DNA from: Actinomycetota bacterium
Lineage (GTDB): Bacteria > Actinomycetota > Acidimicrobiia > Acidimicrobiales > JACDEA01
Assembly (NCBI GenBank): GCA_013816725.1
Contig: JACDEA010000087.1
Location: 1-7,798, forward strand
Direction: 5' to 3'
DNA length: 7,798 nucleotides
Both the position numbers and the translations under genes were made by a program. Of the stretch, positions 5,451 to 7,798 are shown one piece after another. The notes under the pieces were generated by a model. The model saw only the letters and a program-made list of their open reading frames with translations, was not told the origin of the DNA and searched no databases. Numbering within the stretch: position 1 is the first letter of the stretch; each line of letters starts with the position of its first letter.

Positions 5451-5485
5451 CGGATGCACCTTCCGTGAGGAGTGGTCACCCAGTA

Positions 5486-5508
5486 GGCGCGAGATCGGAT
5501 CTCGCGCC
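5486..5508. promoter_or_regulatory. Perfect 23-bp palindrome in the divergent promoter region, probable operator
   Basis: GGCGCGAGATC (5486-5496) and GATCTCGCGCC (5498-5508) are exact 11-base arms around a single G. It lies in the 80-bp gap between the divergent ABM-like gene (start 5450) and the large ATPase regulator (start 5531). This is too little room for two promoters without shared control. A dimeric repressor or activator bound here could act on both directions. No clear -35/-10 pair could be picked out around it. Confidence 0.6.
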
Positions 5509-5530
5509 CGCGAGACGCCAAGGCGCCAAG

Positions 5531-7798
5531 ATGGCGGCCGTGGCCCCTACCTCGCTGGTCGGTCGCGAGCGGCCACTTCGCCGGTTGACCCGCTCGCTGG
5601 ACGAGGCCTCGGCCGGCATGGGCCGGCTCGTGCTCGTCTCGGGCGAGCCTGGCGTCGGCAAGACCAGCCTCGCCAGCGCCGTGCTGTCCGAAGCTGAGCG
5701 CCGGGGAGCTCGCACGGCGATCGGTGTGTGCTGGGATGGCGCTGGCGCCCCCGGTCTGTGGCCATGGGTGCAGATCCTCCGATCCTTGCGTTCGGCGGTC
5801 GGTGCGGAAGACTGGCAGCACGCCAGTCGGCCGGGCCGCGATGCACTCGCCCGGCTGCTCGACGCCGACCAGCACGGGGAGACCATCGTCGAGTTCCACG
5901 TCTTCGACGCGGTGTTGCAGCTGCTCGCCTCGCTGACATCCACGCGCCCACTCGTGGCGTTCATCGACGACCTGCAATGGGCTGACGCCGCGTCGGTGCA
6001 GATGCTCGAGTTCGTACGACGGCACGCGTCGCACCTGCCGTTGTTGGTGATGGCCGCCTACCGCGACGGCGAGCTTGCCGATCCGGACCACCCCCGGCGC
6101 GCCGAGGTCGCCGAGTTGGCTCAGAAGGCGCTCACGATCCCGCTGGACGGCCTCGACAACCAAGGGATCCAGCAGTTGCGGGGGCGCCTCGGCGTGAGCA
6201 CCACCACGGCCGAGGCCGAGCACCTTCGCCGCCTCACCGGGGGAAACCCGTTCTTCGTCATCGAGTCGGTCGCGTACGCCGAGCCGGGCGAGTCGCTCGG
6301 AGTCCAGGGGGCGATCGAGCACCGCATCGACGCGCTCAACGAACTCGAGCAGCGCGTCCTAACGGTGGCCTCGATCGTCGGCCGCGAAGCACCCGACGCG
6401 GTCGTGGCCGCGGTCGTCGGTGACGACGCGCCAGCCGCGCTCGCCGTCGCCGAGCGTTCGGGGCTGATGCGCGGCGGCGACGGCCGACACACCTTCGTCC
6501 ACGACCTCGTACGCGAAACGCTGCGCGATCGGCTCTCGGCCGACGAGCGACGCGCCGTGCACGCCGCCATCGTGCGAGCAGCTGCCGAGGCCGACGTCGC
6601 TGCGCAGCTTCTACCGGCCCAGATTGCCTGGCACGCCACCCAGGCCATCCCCGAGATCCCGACCGCGCAGGCGGTGGCGCTGCTCGAGGCTGCCGCGCAT
6701 GACGCTTCGGCCCGCTTGACCCATGAAGCCGCGGGTCGCCACCTCGAACAGGCCGCCGGGCTGGCGGTTGACTCGGTTGACCGTGCGAGGCTCACGCTTG
6801 CCAGCGGTCACGCTTACCAGCAGGCGGGTGAGCTGACCTTGGCGCGTGATCGCTACATGACCCTGCTCGGCGCCGATCGCGCCGACGTGCGAGCGCAGGC
6901 GCTGCTTGGCCTCCATCGCCTCGGCGAGGTGGCGGCCGGTGGCGAACCAACCGATGTTGTACACGGTCTCGATCAGATCGCCGCCGAGCTCGGTGAGACC
7001 GCCGAGCCGGCGTTGCGGGCCGAGGTCATGGCAGCTCGCAGCCGATCTCGGGCACACCTCCTGGCCGACGATCGCCGGGGTGCGGTGGCGATGGCAGCCC
7101 AGGCGCTCGAGCTGGCCCGATCGGCAGGCAATGAGACCACCCTCGCTTCGTGCCTGCTCGCCCATCACGACGCCATCTGGGAGCCGGGCACCGAGGACGC
7201 CCGACATGTCTTGTCCGACGAGTTGACCGCAACCGGCCGGCGGTTGGGCGATCCTGCCATCGAGGCGCAAGGTCTGCTGCTGCGGATGGTGACCGAGATC
7301 GAGTCCGGCGACCCTGTTTACGCCCGGACCCACCAGCGCTTCGATGCCGTCGCCGATGCCTCGCAATCGCCCCGCCTACGGTTCTGGGCTGCCTCGCGAC
7401 GCGGCACGATGGCGACACTGCACGCCGACCTGTCGCTCGCGATCGTCGAGATCGACGCTGCGAAGACATTGGGTGAGCGCATCGGCGAGCCCGACGCCAC
7501 CGGCATGTGGTGCGACCAGCGGTGGCAGGTCGCTCGCCATAGTGGCGACATCGAGACCATCGCCGAGCTTTCATCGGCACTGCAAAATCTGGGTGATCCG
7601 CGCTGGGTCGTCTACGAGGCGATGCTCGCCGTCGACCTCGGCGACCTCGAGCGCGCCACACGATTCGGCCCCGAGGTCGAAGCGCTCGGCGAGCGCTGGC
7701 CACGGTGGGCGGCACGACTGTGGCTCACCTTCAGCGCCCACCTGGCGATCATTCGCAACGACACCGCGCGTATCGCCAAACTCATCGCCCGCCTCGAG
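5531..7798 (+). CDS. AAA_16-type ATPase transcriptional regulator, LuxR/LAL (MalT-like), 3' end outside window
   Basis: An uninterrupted frame of 756 codons runs from ATG 5531 to the window edge. It starts with SLVGRERPLRRL (8-19), the usual entry to an AAA_16/STAND ATPase, then Walker A GEPGVGKTS (38-46), GAPGLWPWVQILRSL (72-86), Walker B LVAFIDDLQWAD (141-152) and LTGGNPFFV further on. The rest is Ala/Leu/Arg-rich helical sequence, as in the TPR-like sensor region of MalT/LAL regulators. There is no DNA-binding domain at the N-terminus, so a LuxR-type helix-turn-helix is expected at the unseen C-terminus. These proteins switch between ADP and ATP forms on ligand binding and activate nearby operons. 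AAGG at 5520-5523 supports the ATG; an in-frame GTG at 5465 would place the palindrome inside the gene and is less likely. It is divergent from the amidase cluster, its probable target. A guanylate/adenylate cyclase-linked ATPase is less likely because no cyclase domain precedes it. Confidence 0.85.
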   Translation, partial: MAAVAPTSLVGRERPLRRLTRSLDEASAGMGRLVLVSGEPGVGKTSLASAVLSEAERRGARTAIGVCWDGAGAPGLWPWVQILRSLRSAVGAEDWQHASRPGRDALARLLDADQHGETIVEFHVFDAVLQLLASLTSTRPLVAFIDDLQWADAASVQMLEFVRRHASHLPLLVMAAYRDGELADPDHPRRAEVAELAQKALTIPLDGLDNQGIQQLRGRLGVSTTTAEAEHLRRLTGGNPFFVIESVAYAEPGESLGVQGAIEHRIDALNELEQRVLTVASIVGREAPDAVVAAVVGDDAPAALAVAERSGLMRGGDGRHTFVHDLVRETLRDRLSADERRAVHAAIVRAAAEADVAAQLLPAQIAWHATQAIPEIPTAQAVALLEAAAHDASARLTHEAAGRHLEQAAGLAVDSVDRARLTLASGHAYQQAGELTLARDRYMTLLGADRADVRAQALLGLHRLGEVAAGGEPTDVVHGLDQIAAELGETAEPALRAEVMAARSRSRAHLLADDRRGAVAMAAQALELARSAGNETTLASCLLAHHDAIWEPGTEDARHVLSDELTATGRRLGDPAIEAQGLLLRMVTEIESGDPVYARTHQRFDAVADASQSPRLRFWAASRRGTMATLHADLSLAIVEIDAAKTLGERIGEPDATGMWCDQRWQVARHSGDIETIAELSSALQNLGDPRWVVYEAMLAVDLGDLERATRFGPEVEALGERWPRWAARLWLTFSAHLAIIRNDTARIAKLIARLE

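Noticed and set aside
5447..6322. 291-codon minus-strand frame opposite the ATPase regulator
   Set aside because: It is antisense to a gene with Walker A and B motifs, crosses the divergent palindrome, and shows no domain of its own.
6121..6795. 224-codon minus-strand frame rich in Ser, Ala and Arg
   Set aside because: The composition is typical of a shadow in GC-rich DNA, and the plus-strand regulator frame is continuous through it.

Overview
This is GC-rich bacterial DNA whose codons mostly end in G or C. The gene set (VapBC toxin-antitoxin genes, an actinobacterial-looking amidase, a MalT/LAL-type ATPase regulator) fits an actinobacterium, possibly of the Acidimicrobiia or Mycobacteriales type. 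The taxonomic guess is an inference from style and not from a marker gene. No rRNA, tRNA, CRISPR array, transposase or insertion sequence was seen.

Left part (1-992, + strand): two PIN-domain toxins lie close together. The first is only the C-terminal 80 residues of a PIN protein cut by the window edge. The second is a complete VapBC-type module: a Phd/YefM-like antitoxin at 332-586 and a PIN toxin at 579-992 that overlap by 8 bases. A perfect 8+3+8 inverted repeat sits just ahead of the antitoxin start and is the likely autoregulatory operator.

Middle-left (993-2612, + strand): a class I SAM-dependent methyltransferase (1103-1954), a small doubtful ORF whose GTG overlaps the methyltransferase stop codon (1954-2157), and a small P-loop kinase (2127-2612). 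Both flanks of the methyltransferase hold coding-like fragments that may be gene remnants.

Middle-right (2700-5450, - strand): a compact four-gene cluster read right to left. The order is a 95-aa dimeric alpha/beta-barrel (ABM-like) protein, an SRPBCC-like protein, an amidase-signature hydrolase and, after an 83-base gap, a small cupin. The first three are joined by ATGA stop/start overlaps. The most unusual signal of the window is here. The last ~70 bases of the ABM-like gene and of the SRPBCC gene, plus the first two codons of the gene after each, are a 74-bp direct repeat with 68 identical positions. As a result two unrelated protein folds end in nearly the same 23-residue tail. One repeat copy contains a perfect 22-bp palindrome that is broken in the other copy.

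Right part (5531-7798, + strand): a large open frame runs off the window. It encodes an AAA_16-type ATPase regulator (VGRE start, Walker A and B, LTGGNPFF motif, helical repeat region), probably a LuxR-family LAL protein whose DNA-binding domain lies outside. It is divergent from the four-gene cluster across an 80-bp gap holding a perfect 23-bp palindrome. The natural reading is that this regulator, or another factor at that palindrome, controls the amidase/cupin/SRPBCC/ABM cluster. The small-molecule substrate cannot be named from sequence.
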